Of a DNA stretch of 45,357 bases, positions 34,113-42,282 are shown piece after piece. Numbering within the stretch: the stretch's first letter is position 1; every line of letters starts with the position of its first letter. Position numbers and translations under genes: made by a program. The notes beneath the pieces are model-generated. The model saw only the letters and a list, made by a program, of their open reading frames with translations. It was not told the origin of the DNA and searched no databases. This stretch comes from Acetatifactor sp. (lineage in GTDB: Bacteria; Bacillota; Clostridia; Lachnospirales; Lachnospiraceae). The DNA lies in NCBI GenBank assembly GCA_016293615.1, contig JAEDDX010000015.1:1-45357 (forward strand), read 5' to 3'.

Positions 34113-35372
34113 TTAAAAGTAATAGAAATTGTACCCTCCGAGCGTATATTTGAAGAAATACAGACCGCAAAACAGATGCAGGAGAAACAATACCCACCCG
34201 ATTCCGACAAGCACTGTCCGAAACACACTCTTTTGTTCCGTCGTATTCTTCACAAGCATGGCCATTCCCACAAAAAATACGAAGAAAATACCGTACACAT
34301 AGCCCCAGGCAAAGTTGACATGCTCCATGCGAAATCCCTTTTCATACAGAAACAGGAGCATCGCCAGACCCATCAGCCAGAGCTGCCAGGCATGCCGAAA
34401 CCATGTGGCGTCTCTCAGCCGGCGAAGGTTGACGGCGAGCATCCAAAGAGGAAAGGCACAGCCGAGCAGAATACTAAGCGGGATGCTTTCCGTTATCGTC
34501 AGCCAGGCTTTTCCGAACGCCAGACCGATGCCCGTTTCCTCCCCCGCCGCATTCGTACCGGTGAAGACACCCGAATACTGGTACAGACAGTCAAAGCCTG
34601 CCGGCAAAATACTGAGTCCGAACAGAATACTCTTCTTCAGATTGCGAAAACGACTTTTCACAAAACGATATGCCAGAATCAGGCCCAGAGTCGTGATTGC
34701 CACAAGCGAATAGGAAGGTTTTGTCAGTGTTGCGAGCAAAAGTGAAGCACCAAACGCCAGATAATCCCAAGGTCCGGCGTCGCTTTCATACCGGTCGAGC
34801 AGTCTGCATGCCGTAAAAAAGCTCAGAATTGCAAAGGGTCTGGCCGCCAGATAGGTCGCATTCCAGTAGGGATTCGGTGTAAACGCCCCCAGACACCTGG
34901 AGAGAGACCTGTATCCGAGCACCTCCGTCACAAAGGAACCGTACAGCATCGAGACCACCATCAGACAGGGTGGCATAACCAGCCAAAATCCTTCCCAAAG
35001 GAGCATCCTTCCGCCGGCATCTGCTCCCGCATCCCCGTCCGCACAGCGTCTGAAATACAGGTACACCAGTAAAAGGCTCAGGGAATTCAGGGCTGTCAGT
35101 ACGATAGCCAGTGCATTCTCCGTTGTCGTAAACAGCCCGACCGCCCTGCTTAAGAGAAACATCAGCGGATAGGGAAATTCATACTCCGTTTCCAGTCCTT
35201 TCAGCGTATCCAGATACGGCAGGACATCCGAACCATACATCCCGTCATATACAATACACTGCCTGTAAAACAGAAAATACATGACTGCACTATATCCCGC
35301 AAGAATCACTGCAATGCAGATGTTCCTTACCTTCCGCCGATCCTTTTCCGATTCCATGTAATGCTGTATCAT
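34113..35372 (-). CDS. Polytopic membrane protein, possibly glycosyltransferase-like
   Basis: 419 aa with about ten hydrophobic segments from residue 16 to the C-terminus. Early loop YGSDVLPYLDTLKGLETEYE holds acidic residues in the first extracytoplasmic loop, as in GT-C-type lipid-linked-sugar glycosyltransferases, and FTTTENALAIVLTALNSLSL follows. No specific family recognised. AAGGAG lies 8 nt before the ATG. It is divergent from the GH10 gene, so a link to cell-surface glycans is possible but unproven. Confidence 0.75.
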   Translation of the reverse strand: MIQHYMESEKDRRKVRNICIAVILAGYSAVMYFLFYRQCIVYDGMYGSDVLPYLDTLKGLETEYEFPYPLMFLLSRAVGLFTTTENALAIVLTALNSLSLLLVYLYFRRCADGDAGADAGGRMLLWEGFWLVMPPCLMVVSMLYGSFVTEVLGYRSLSRCLGAFTPNPYWNATYLAARPFAILSFFTACRLLDRYESDAGPWDYLAFGASLLLATLTKPSYSLVAITTLGLILAYRFVKSRFRNLKKSILFGLSILPAGFDCLYQYSGVFTGTNAAGEETGIGLAFGKAWLTITESIPLSILLGCAFPLWMLAVNLRRLRDATWFRHAWQLWLMGLAMLLFLYEKGFRMEHVNFAWGYVYGIFFVFFVGMAMLVKNTTEQKSVFRTVLVGIGWVLFLLHLFCGLYFFKYTLGGYNFYYF

Positions 35373-35484
35373 ACCAAAGTCTCCTTCTCATCCTTATCGC
35401 CTATTCTATCATACTTTTTCCTCCTCTGCACAGTAGAATGTCAGAAATTGCGGGCAAAGTGCTTCTGCAGGACATCGTTATCAT

Positions 35485-35513
35485 TTGACACCTGCAGTTT
35501 ATTATAGTAAAGT
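35485..35513 (+). promoter_or_regulatory. Putative promoter of the GH10 xylanase gene
   Basis: TTGACA (35485-35490), 17-nt spacer, TAAAGT (35508-35513). The perfect -35 makes this credible. About 40 nt of leader precede the AAGGAAG and ATG at 35559. Confidence 0.6.
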
Positions 35514-35558
35514 GATACTGTAAATCAAATCTATCAACAGGAAAAGGAAGTTAGCATC

Positions 35559-36782
35559 ATGAAAAGAAAAATTTTATTATTACTTGTCGGACTGACCGTT
35601 CTTTCTCTCTGTGCCTGCGGTACTCCCGCGCCCGCCGGGGAATCCTCCTCTCAGTCTCAGGTATCCACGGAGGTCTCCGCAGAAGCCTCTCAATCACAGG
35701 AGCCTTCCACAGAAGAATCAACACAGGAATCTTCAGAAGAACAGGTTGAAGAGCTTTCCCTGAAAGAGCTCTTTGCCGAACACGGCATCAAAGTCGGCAC
35801 CTGCCTGACGCCCCAGATGACCAGCAACCTGACCGTCAGCAAGATCATCACCTCCCAGTTTAACAGCATTACCATGGAAAACGCGATGAAGCCTGACTAT
35901 ATTTTCAACAAAAAAGAAAGCATGGCAACCGGCGACCTTGTCGTAGAATTCGGGAAAGACGCCATAAAAATGCTGGACTGGGCAAAGAGAAATGAAATGG
36001 CAGTCCGCGGACATACCCTCGTGTGGTACAGTCAGACTCCCAATTGGATCTTCTATGAAGACTTTGACCAGAGCAAAAAGCTTGTAAGCCGCGATGTCAT
36101 GCTCGCCCGTATGGAAAGCTATATCAGACAGGTCTTCGAATTTCTCGAGAACAATGGTTATGCCGAGCTCTTCTATGCCTATGATGTTGTCAACGAGGCA
36201 TGGATGGAGGACGGCTCCATGCGTGAAAACAACTGGAGCAAGACCATCGGTGACGATTATCTCTGGCAGGCTTTCTATTTTGCAGACAAATATGCACCCG
36301 AGACAATCGATCTTTACTACAACGACTACAACGAACAGTTCAAGGGCGATACCCTCGTGAAGTTTGCGAATACGCTCGTAGACGAAGACGGTAACTTCCT
36401 CATCGACGGTATCGGTTTCCAGGCGCATCTCTATACCCAGGATGACCTCAATCTGTATTTCCAGACCGTCGATAAGCTTGCCGAGACCGGCTTGAAGATT
36501 CAGCTCACCGAGCTGGATGTCTGCCTCGGTTCCTACCAGCATCCTCAAAAGGCAACCGACGACAACCTGAAAAAACAGGGCAAATTCTACTACAACCTAG
36601 TCAATGGTCTGCTCGAAAGAGTGGATGCCGGAACTCTCAAGATGGATTCCCTGACCTTCTGGGGTGTTTCCGACGCGGCTTCCTGGCGAAAAGAATACAG
36701 CCCGCTTCTCTACAGTGTCGTTTATAAGCCCAAGTATGCTTACTATGGAGCGATGCAGATCAAGGAAGAGGCTGGATTCTAG
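35559..36782 (+). CDS. GH10 endo-1,4-beta-xylanase lipoprotein
   Basis: 407 aa. Lipobox LCAC (Cys20), Ser/Glu/Gln-rich linker (about 25-65), then a GH10 catalytic domain. Acid/base Glu213 is in YDVVNEAW and nucleophile Glu318 in IQLTELDV. Other GH10 marks: FNSITMENAMKPDYIF, RGHTLVWYSQTPNW, DGIGFQAHLY and FWGVSDAASW. It hydrolyses xylan backbones at the cell surface. No carbohydrate-binding module is seen. Single-gene unit with its own promoter and terminator. Confidence 0.95.
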   Translation: MKRKILLLLVGLTVLSLCACGTPAPAGESSSQSQVSTEVSAEASQSQEPSTEESTQESSEEQVEELSLKELFAEHGIKVGTCLTPQMTSNLTVSKIITSQFNSITMENAMKPDYIFNKKESMATGDLVVEFGKDAIKMLDWAKRNEMAVRGHTLVWYSQTPNWIFYEDFDQSKKLVSRDVMLARMESYIRQVFEFLENNGYAELFYAYDVVNEAWMEDGSMRENNWSKTIGDDYLWQAFYFADKYAPETIDLYYNDYNEQFKGDTLVKFANTLVDEDGNFLIDGIGFQAHLYTQDDLNLYFQTVDKLAETGLKIQLTELDVCLGSYQHPQKATDDNLKKQGKFYYNLVNGLLERVDAGTLKMDSLTFWGVSDAASWRKEYSPLLYSVVYKPKYAYYGAMQIKEEAGF

Positions 36783-36802
36783 CTTCACTATTGCGCAAAA
36801 AC

Positions 36803-36835
36803 AAAAGGCGTCTGGTCAATAGCCAAACGCCTTTT
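36803..36835 (+). terminator. Terminator between xylanase and CarD-like genes
   Basis: AAAAGGCGT-C-TGG, loop, CCA-A-ACGCCTTTT: a 9-bp stem plus a 3-bp inner stem, flanked by A and T runs. It can serve both convergent genes. Confidence 0.82.
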
Positions 36836-36884
36836 GAAAAGGGGAAAATTAGAGGGATAAGCTTAGTTTATACTGATTGAACGA

Positions 36885-37376
36885 TCATACGCAAATCAAT
36901 CGCTCCGTAACCTTCTTCTCGATCTCAGTATCGCCTAAAACATAGGACAATTCACTGAAAATAACTGTACTTACAAGTCTGATGTAACGATCATCCACGG
37001 CTGTCAGCAATCTGTTGGAGGCATAACGCTCCCGCTTTCTCTGCTCGAGACACTTCAGCAAAGCCAGACAATCTTTGGCATTGCCTCTGCCCAATGCATT
37101 CTTGTATTCATCTTCTCTTGTCTTCTCGTTTTGAATCTCAAGAGCGTGAATCTCATCCAGCTCACTTACAAGATTAGATGCCTCATCATAGCTGATGGGA
37201 TAACGCATCTTCTCTTCGGCCGTTTCTTTTGTGATAAACAGGGTTGCAACACTCTTCTTCTGAGGAACCACAGCATAACACTCCTTCGTCTGACCGAAAA
37301 AGCTCTTCTCCTCAATCGCTTCGATCTTGCACAGCCCTTCACGAGGTAAAACAACATATTCTCCTCTTTGAAACAT
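36885..37376 (-). CDS. CarD-like transcription regulator
   Basis: 163 aa from the ATG at 37376 (AGGTG upstream; a GTG three codons earlier is possible). The N-terminal CarD/RNAP-interacting domain (about 1-60) begins MFQRGEYVVLPREGLCKIE, followed by a helical C-terminal domain with LGRGNAKDCLALLKCLEQRK. CarD/CdnL proteins bind the RNA polymerase beta subunit and stabilise open complexes at promoters. A TATAAT (37417-37422) lies upstream with a poor -35. Divergent from the AraC-type gene. Confidence 0.86.
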   Translation of the reverse strand: MFQRGEYVVLPREGLCKIEAIEEKSFFGQTKECYAVVPQKKSVATLFITKETAEEKMRYPISYDEASNLVSELDEIHALEIQNEKTREDEYKNALGRGNAKDCLALLKCLEQRKRERYASNRLLTAVDDRYIRLVSTVIFSELSYVLGDTEIEKKVTERLICV

Positions 37377-37448
37377 AACCATCACCTGTCAAAAATGAAT
37401 CATTACCTGTTCCATGATTATAGTTTATCCATTTTTTAGAAATTAATC

Positions 37449-37477
37449 TACACAAAATGTCTATTATTTGATATAAT
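37449..37477 (+). promoter_or_regulatory. Putative promoter of the AraC-type gene
   Basis: TACACA (37449-37454), 17-nt spacer, TATAAT (37472-37477). A leader of about 25 nt leads to AAAGGGGG and the ATG at 37509. Confidence 0.6.
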
Positions 37478-37508
37478 TGTGTCAACTTTAGGTAAAGGGG
37501 GCAAAAAA

Positions 37509-38702
37509 ATGAAATCAAAAGCTCAGATCTGTCAGATTGTGAAGGAAATCTACTCCATCACCGGCGTTCCCGTCTTTGTATTCGAAGAAGGGCAGACGCC
37601 TTATGCGCTTCCCGTCCTTCCCATGGATCATTTCCTGGAGAATCACCTGGCTGCACTGCATGACATCATCGAAGAAAACTCCGTCCGCATCGGCGTTCCC
37701 CATATGGCTCACCTGTATTTTTCCGTCTTATACAGCATTATCCGGCTGGATGAAAAAACTATCCTCCAGATCGGTCCCATTGCCTCCCACGATTTCAATT
37801 TCTCACAGTATATCCAGTCCATGCTGGCAGTATACCCCGAGCTGGTGGTCAAGGAACACATTAAATTATTACAGGGGGCTCCGAAGGTTGACATCAACTA
37901 CTTTCTGAATCTGGTGGTTCATTATGCCAATACCATTCTGGGAACCGGGATCGTCCGCACCGACATCGTCCTGCCGCAGGCCATGCAGGACGCTTTCTTC
38001 TCCGTCTCTCCGCACGACTTTAATCCTTCCGCCATCTCTGTGGATAACCTATCGATGAATGATGAGATCTTTCATGTCATCAGAAGCGGCGACATCGCCA
38101 AATTATCGGAGTTGCAGAAAAAGAGGCAGTCTTCCAGCACTTATTACTTTCAGGAAAATGATGTTCACTTTCTTCGTATCTCGCTCATCTTTTACGGGGC
38201 GATTGCGTGTCACTATGCCTTTCTGGGCGGTATCCCCGAAAAAAATGTGAAGGATCTGTTCCGTCTGTTCCTGAATGAGTTGGGCTCTCTGACCAAGCCC
38301 TCTGATTTCTGGGTACTTCTTTCAGACTTTTCGAAAACACTCTGTCACAGAGTACACGACATACACAATCCGGCTTATGAATCAGAGATCCTGTTCCATT
38401 GTATCCGCTACATCGACGGAAATCTGCACTCCAGAATCACCATGGAAGATCTGGAGGAAGCCGCACATGCTTCCCGCAAAACCATTTTCCGGCACTTTGT
38501 AGACTATCTGGGCACCACGCCTTCTGCCTACATTGCGGACAGGAAAGTAACCGAAGCAGCCTATTTGCTGGAAAAACAGGGGTTCTCCATCATTGAGATA
38601 GCCAATCTGCTCGGCTATTCCTCTCAGAGTCACTTAAACCGCTGCTTTAAAGAAAAGTACGGCTGTACTCCCGCCGAATACAGAAAGGCAAAACCGGTAT
38701 AG
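37509..38702 (+). CDS. AraC-family transcriptional regulator
   Basis: 397 aa. The N-terminal 290 residues form an unassigned sensing domain (starting MKSKAQICQIVKEIYSITGV; includes YFLNLVVHYANTILGTGI). The C-terminal AraC DNA-binding domain (about residues 300-395) has both helix-turn-helices, ending in GFSIIEIANLLGYSSQSHLNRCFKEKY and the GCTPAEYRK signature. The ATG lies 7 nt after AGGGGG. Architecture resembles YesN/AraC regulators of sugar genes. The nearby xylanase is a reasonable but unproven target. Confidence 0.9.
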   Translation: MKSKAQICQIVKEIYSITGVPVFVFEEGQTPYALPVLPMDHFLENHLAALHDIIEENSVRIGVPHMAHLYFSVLYSIIRLDEKTILQIGPIASHDFNFSQYIQSMLAVYPELVVKEHIKLLQGAPKVDINYFLNLVVHYANTILGTGIVRTDIVLPQAMQDAFFSVSPHDFNPSAISVDNLSMNDEIFHVIRSGDIAKLSELQKKRQSSSTYYFQENDVHFLRISLIFYGAIACHYAFLGGIPEKNVKDLFRLFLNELGSLTKPSDFWVLLSDFSKTLCHRVHDIHNPAYESEILFHCIRYIDGNLHSRITMEDLEEAAHASRKTIFRHFVDYLGTTPSAYIADRKVTEAAYLLEKQGFSIIEIANLLGYSSQSHLNRCFKEKYGCTPAEYRKAKPV

Positions 38703-38739
38703 CGGGGATTTCCCTGCCATACCGGCTCTTCTGTTTCTA
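38694..38739 (+). terminator. Probable terminator after the AraC-type gene
   Basis: CCGGTAT (38694-38700) pairs with ATACCGG (38719-38725), with inner GC and GGG/CCC pairs around ATTT. It starts within the last codons and is followed by a T-rich stretch (CTCTTCTGTTTCT). Confidence 0.6.
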
Positions 38740-39426
38740 ATGAATCCTGTCCTTGATGCTTTGCATTCTGCTGTCGAGCATAGCGCTGATGCGTGCGCAC
38801 TCTTCCAGTTCCGCCCCGATCTCCTGTATCTGTTCTTCCGGCAAATCCTTTTTGTAGCGGAGTTTATGCTCCAGACTCGCCCAGAAATCCATCGCGATCG
38901 TGCGAAGCTGTACCTCGACACGGATATTCTTCTTCTCATTCTGCAAAAAGATGGGAACCTCCACAATCAGGTGCAGACTTCTGTACCCGTTTTCCTTAGG
39001 GTTCTGAATATAGTCCTTTTTCTGAATCAGGGTAATATCATCCTGTCGCAGGAAGCACTCCGCGATATGATAAATATCCTTCGGGAAAGAACAAATGACC
39101 CTCACGCCCGCAATATCCGTGATCTGTTCCTCGATTGCTTCAAGCGACAGCGGGATGTGTTTCTTTTTGATCTTACGGAACAGACTCTCCGTGGATTTGA
39201 TTCTCGTCTTTATCGTCTCAATCGGATTCCGGTCGTATTGCAGCGAGAACTCTTCATTCAGGACCCGGAACTTCGTCTCAATCTCCATGATGGCGCACTT
39301 ATAATAGCAGATCAGCTTGTCATACATTTCCTTATTGCGCTTTACCAGTTCCACAAAATCCTCCGACAAAACCACATCCTTTATACTTTCCATACGATTG
39401 TCGCGTACTTCTGATAATTCGTCCAT
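38737..39426 (-). CDS. Small alarmone synthetase (RelQ/YjbM-like)
   Basis: 229-aa single-domain (p)ppGpp synthetase without the HD hydrolase, TGS or ACT domains of long RelA/SpoT. Synthetase motifs: KIKKKHIPLSLEAIEEQITD, DIAGVRVICSFPKDIYHI, NPKENGYRSLHLIVEVP and EVQLRTIAMDFWASLEHKL. It transfers pyrophosphate from ATP to GDP/GTP, tuning growth under stress. GAGGG precedes the ATG. Last minus-strand gene of the cluster, convergent with the AraC-type gene. Confidence 0.92.
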   Translation of the reverse strand: MDELSEVRDNRMESIKDVVLSEDFVELVKRNKEMYDKLICYYKCAIMEIETKFRVLNEEFSLQYDRNPIETIKTRIKSTESLFRKIKKKHIPLSLEAIEEQITDIAGVRVICSFPKDIYHIAECFLRQDDITLIQKKDYIQNPKENGYRSLHLIVEVPIFLQNEKKNIRVEVQLRTIAMDFWASLEHKLRYKKDLPEEQIQEIGAELEECARISAMLDSRMQSIKDRIH

Positions 39427-39466
39427 TTCATTCCCTCAACTTTCTCAATACAAATTCTGCCGAAGC

Positions 39467-39694
39467 TTACGGCATCTTGGTTGGATTCTGCGGTGTCAGA
39501 TACTGCTCTATCGGCCCGTCATACCAGACCTGCGCCTCGATGTAACGCTCCGGTCCAAACTGTCCATCCGGTAAATCCTTCGGCATACCAGATACCTCAA
39601 AATCCTATTTGTCTGCTTCTTCCCCATCAAGTGTTCTGTTTTTCTTCTCTAAACGACCACTCACATCAGGCGGTCTTCCCTGTTTCGGTTTCAT
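39467..39694 (-). pseudogene. Small gene interrupted by an in-frame amber codon
   Basis: A 29-codon frame from the ATG at 39694 (SD AAGGGG; 3 nt after the Nudix stop) encodes MKPKQGRPPDVSGRLEKKNR and ends at TAG 39605-39607. The same frame continues for 45 codons to TAA at 39467-39469, including DFEVSGMPKDLPDGQFGPER. An internal ATG at 39586 has GAGG 8 nt upstream, so a separate 39-aa protein is possible. The start loosely recalls YbaK/prolyl-tRNA-editing proteins (GRP...GRL.K), suggesting a deleted relic. Low certainty. Confidence 0.45.
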
Positions 39695-39697
39695 CTG

Positions 39698-40198
39698 TTA
39701 TTCCCCTTCTTGGGCGGCAGAAATCTCAATGGTCTTACCATCCAAAGCTGCTGCCACAAGTTTATCCCGTATGTAATGCAATTTTAGGGAGAAGAAATCT
39801 TCTCTCTCCTTCAACAGCCGGAAAAAGAGTTTATCGCCTTCCCAAAGCGGCAGTTCTCCGACTTTTTCTTTATCTACCCAGACAAGCTCTCCCTCATCAC
39901 ATTCCTTCTGCTCTCCGGAAAACCGGTCGCAGGTATACAGGAAAGTATACTCATCGATGTCGTCGATCACAAAGGTCAGCAGGCCTCGCAGCCGAAAGTG
40001 CTCCATAGTAAGACCGGTCTCTTCCTTCACCTCTCGCAGGACACATTCCTCGGGAGATTCTCCGTGTTCCAGATGACCGCCTACCCCGATATATTTATCT
40101 TTATTGATGTCATTCTCCTTCTTCGTGCGGTGAAGCATCAGATATTGATTCTCTTTCTCCAGATAGCAAAGTGTCGTCACATGTACATTTTGACTCAT
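39698..40198 (-). CDS. Nudix hydrolase (8-oxo-dGTP diphosphatase-like)
   Basis: 166 aa from the ATG at 40198 (GGGAG 9 nt upstream; an earlier in-frame ATG at 40252 adds 18 unlikely residues). Perfect Nudix box GGHLEHGESPEECVLREVKEETG with the catalytic REVKEE. Family enzymes remove pyrophosphate from nucleoside diphosphate-X compounds, and MutT/YtkD-type members sanitise oxidised dNTPs; the exact substrate is unknown. The interrupted mini-gene begins 3 nt after its stop. Confidence 0.9.
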   Translation of the reverse strand: MSQNVHVTTLCYLEKENQYLMLHRTKKENDINKDKYIGVGGHLEHGESPEECVLREVKEETGLTMEHFRLRGLLTFVIDDIDEYTFLYTCDRFSGEQKECDEGELVWVDKEKVGELPLWEGDKLFFRLLKEREDFFSLKLHYIRDKLVAAALDGKTIEISAAQEGE

Positions 40199-40266
40199 AT
40201 ATTGTTTCTCCCAGTTTTTTTCCCTACTCACATTATAGTACCGATCATGCATCCGTTCAAATAAAG

Positions 40267-40578
40267 AAAGTATGAAGTCTCATAAAAAATTCTTTTCCGG
40301 TGAGGAGGTCTACTTGCTGCGGTACTTCTCTCCCCGGCCGGCAATTCCTGCGCCAGATATGCCAGGCGCTCTGTTCCGACCGACTTCCTCCCCTCTGACA
40401 AAATATAATCCTCTATCAGGGATTCATCATAAATCCATTTCAGCAAAGTGGACTTTCCGTTTCCCTCTTCTCCGATGATGACTGCCTTGTCGCCCGGATT
40501 TAAAACCAGATTGAAATCCTTAAGAATCACCCTTAAGTCTTTTCTATGTGTGAATGTAAGCGAATTGATTTGTAACAT
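40267..40578 (-). pseudogene. Truncated ABC ATPase (ABC-F-like) fragment
   Basis: From the ATG at 40578 the frame encodes MLQINSLTFTHRKDLRVILK and a Walker A GEEGNGKSTLLKWI, then RLAYLAQELPAGE, after which similarity ends in a short unrelated tail. Only about 75 residues of a normally about 500-residue ATPase remain; no signature motif or Walker B. An opposite possibility, a small intact protein, is unlikely because catalytic motifs are missing. Sits between the Nudix and GNAT genes. Confidence 0.6.
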
Positions 40579-40606
40579 ACTGCCTCCTTCCCGCGGAAAA
40601 AGAGTT

Positions 40607-41194
40607 TCACTCGCCCCCCATACTGCAATCAAAATCTTTCCAACTGCCCAATCTGACCCCGTCCTGCGGGCATTTATGCTCGCCGATCTGCTTTTCCATC
40701 CAGACCATATCATACCAGGTATCAAATTTGTATCCGCTGTTGTGAAATCTTCCGACCATGTCAAATCCAAGCTTCTTATGAAAGAAGACACTCGCATCCG
40801 TCAGATGCACATCGCTGCTTCCCTCGGGCAGTACGGCGATGCAGGCGTTCATATTTAAGATGCCCATCCAAGACAGGCATTGCTCCAAAGCTTTGTATAA
40901 AGCATGTCCGGCGCCCCGTCCTCTGCAGTCTCTGCGCACATACACCGTTGTCTCAACGGACCAGTCATAGGCTGCCCGGGACTTGAAAGCCGCGGCATAG
41001 GCATACCCTATGATACTGCCGTTCTCTACGGCTTTCAGATACGGATAGTTTTCTGAAATTGTCCGAATCCGTTCCGCGAACTCCTCAGGAGAAGGCGTTA
41101 CATATTCAAACGAAACGGCGGTTTCCTCCACATAGGGGCGATATATCTCTACAAGTTCCTTCGCATCCTCAATCGTCACCTTTTCAATCTGCAT
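40607..41194 (-). CDS. GNAT N-acetyltransferase (phosphinothricin acetyltransferase-like)
   Basis: 195 aa from the ATG at 41194 (AAGGA 7 nt upstream). Acetyl-CoA-dependent acetyltransferase with N-terminal ELVEIYRPYVEETAVSFEY and the CoA-binding TTVYVRRDCRGRGAGHALYK. The C-terminal HKKLGFDMVGRFHNSGYKFD is the Pat/Bar/YwnH pattern. Likely acts on a small amine or amino-acid analogue; phosphinothricin is only a family label. Lies 54 bp after the dihydrouridine synthase gene, probably co-transcribed. Confidence 0.88.
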   Translation of the reverse strand: MQIEKVTIEDAKELVEIYRPYVEETAVSFEYVTPSPEEFAERIRTISENYPYLKAVENGSIIGYAYAAAFKSRAAYDWSVETTVYVRRDCRGRGAGHALYKALEQCLSWMGILNMNACIAVLPEGSSDVHLTDASVFFHKKLGFDMVGRFHNSGYKFDTWYDMVWMEKQIGEHKCPQDGVRLGSWKDFDCSMGGE

Positions 41195-41248
41195 CAGTTT
41201 TTCCTTTCTTTCGCTGTGGGCGCACATTCCAAAGAGTCTGAAAGTTCT

Positions 41249-42211
41249 CTATTCTTTCATCGGACAATTTTGAAGCAGCATTTGCACCGCCATACGGTAT
41301 TCCGCGACAGTCTTAGCCTTGCGGATCTGTTTCAGCTCCTTCTCGGGAGCTTCAAAGTTCTGCCCGAAAAAGGTCCATAAATCCTTCATTTTGAACAATG
41401 TATTCGTATCCCCGGACATAATGCTTTCATACCCGGCAAGCAGCGCCCTATGATACTCGCGGAAGGTGGCAAGTCTCTCCTCCCGCGCCCCGGTATTCTC
41501 GCCCCTAAGCTGCCTGAAAAGCATCGGATTGCGCAGGATTCCTCTTCCTATCATGACCGCGTTGTCTTTCGCAAGAACCTCTCCTACGCTTGCCAAGTCC
41601 TCCGCGGAATTGATGTCGCCGTTATAGCACAGCGGGCAGGAAAGACGCAAAACCGCCTTTGCATAGGCTTCACGATTGGGCCGTCCCTGATATCCCTGCA
41701 CCTGAAGCCTCGGGTGAATCGTCAACTCGGCTATCGGGTACTTTTCATAGACAGACAGCAGGGTGTCCCACTCGGAATCATCCTGCACGCCGATCCTCGT
41801 TTTGACAGATATCCGAAGCGGACATTTGGTAAATATCTCGTCCAGAAAAGCATCCAGCTCCTTCGGCACGCCCAGAAAACCCGCTCCTCTCTTTCTCGCG
41901 ACGACCGTTCCGGACGGGCAGCCCAGATTCAGGTTGACTTCCTCGTAGCCATACTGTGCAATGACTTCTGCCAGTTCCAGGAACTCATCTGCTTTGTTGG
42001 TCAGAATCTGAGGAATTGTGTGCATTCCGACATTATGCTCCGGCAGAATATCGTTTCGTTCCCTGCTGTTTAGCTGTCTGTTCGCGATGAACGGTGTAAA
42101 GAATGTATCCGCTCCACCATAGTATTGATTCCAGACGGTGCGGAAGGTATAAGTTGTCATCCCCTCCATCGGGGCAAGATAGAATTTCATGTCTTTAGCT
42201 ATCCCCATCAT
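41249..42211 (-). CDS. tRNA-dihydrouridine synthase
   Basis: 320-aa FMN enzyme reducing uridine to dihydrouridine in tRNA D-loops. TIM-barrel signatures: FYLAPMEGMTTYTFR, VNLNLGCPSGTVVARKRGAG (with the active-site Cys), SVKTRIGVQDD, TIHPRLQVQGYQGRPNREAY, YNGDINSAED and MIGRGILRNPMLFRQL. The ATG at 42211 follows GGGGAG; that SD lies in a hairpin (42219-42249). Which Dus subclass it represents is not decided here. Confidence 0.93.
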   Translation of the reverse strand: MMGIAKDMKFYLAPMEGMTTYTFRTVWNQYYGGADTFFTPFIANRQLNSRERNDILPEHNVGMHTIPQILTNKADEFLELAEVIAQYGYEEVNLNLGCPSGTVVARKRGAGFLGVPKELDAFLDEIFTKCPLRISVKTRIGVQDDSEWDTLLSVYEKYPIAELTIHPRLQVQGYQGRPNREAYAKAVLRLSCPLCYNGDINSAEDLASVGEVLAKDNAVMIGRGILRNPMLFRQLRGENTGAREERLATFREYHRALLAGYESIMSGDTNTLFKMKDLWTFFGQNFEAPEKELKQIRKAKTVAEYRMAVQMLLQNCPMKE

Positions 42212-42218
42212 ACATACT

Positions 42219-42249
42219 CCCCTGTCAGAAAGATCATTCCTGACAAGGG
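42219..42249 (-). promoter_or_regulatory. Hairpin enclosing the ribosome site of the dihydrouridine synthase gene
   Basis: Minus strand CCCTTGTCAG pairs with CTGACAGGGG (one T-G pair) around an 11-nt loop. The 3' arm includes most of the SD (GGGGAG). The structure could limit translation; it has no T-run and does not look like a terminator. Confidence 0.5.
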
Positions 42250-42282
42250 AGGGTACACATATTCAGTTTGGTCAGGCGCACC

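Noticed and set aside
39605..39607. TAG as a pyrrolysine codon
   Set aside because: No pyl genes are visible in this window and the frame does not resemble a methylamine methyltransferase; decay or ordinary stop is simpler.
40228..40797. 189-codon minus-strand frame spanning GNAT and ABC sequence
   Set aside because: Its first part is a wrong-frame overlap of the acetyltransferase gene; only the part from 40578 resembles a protein family.
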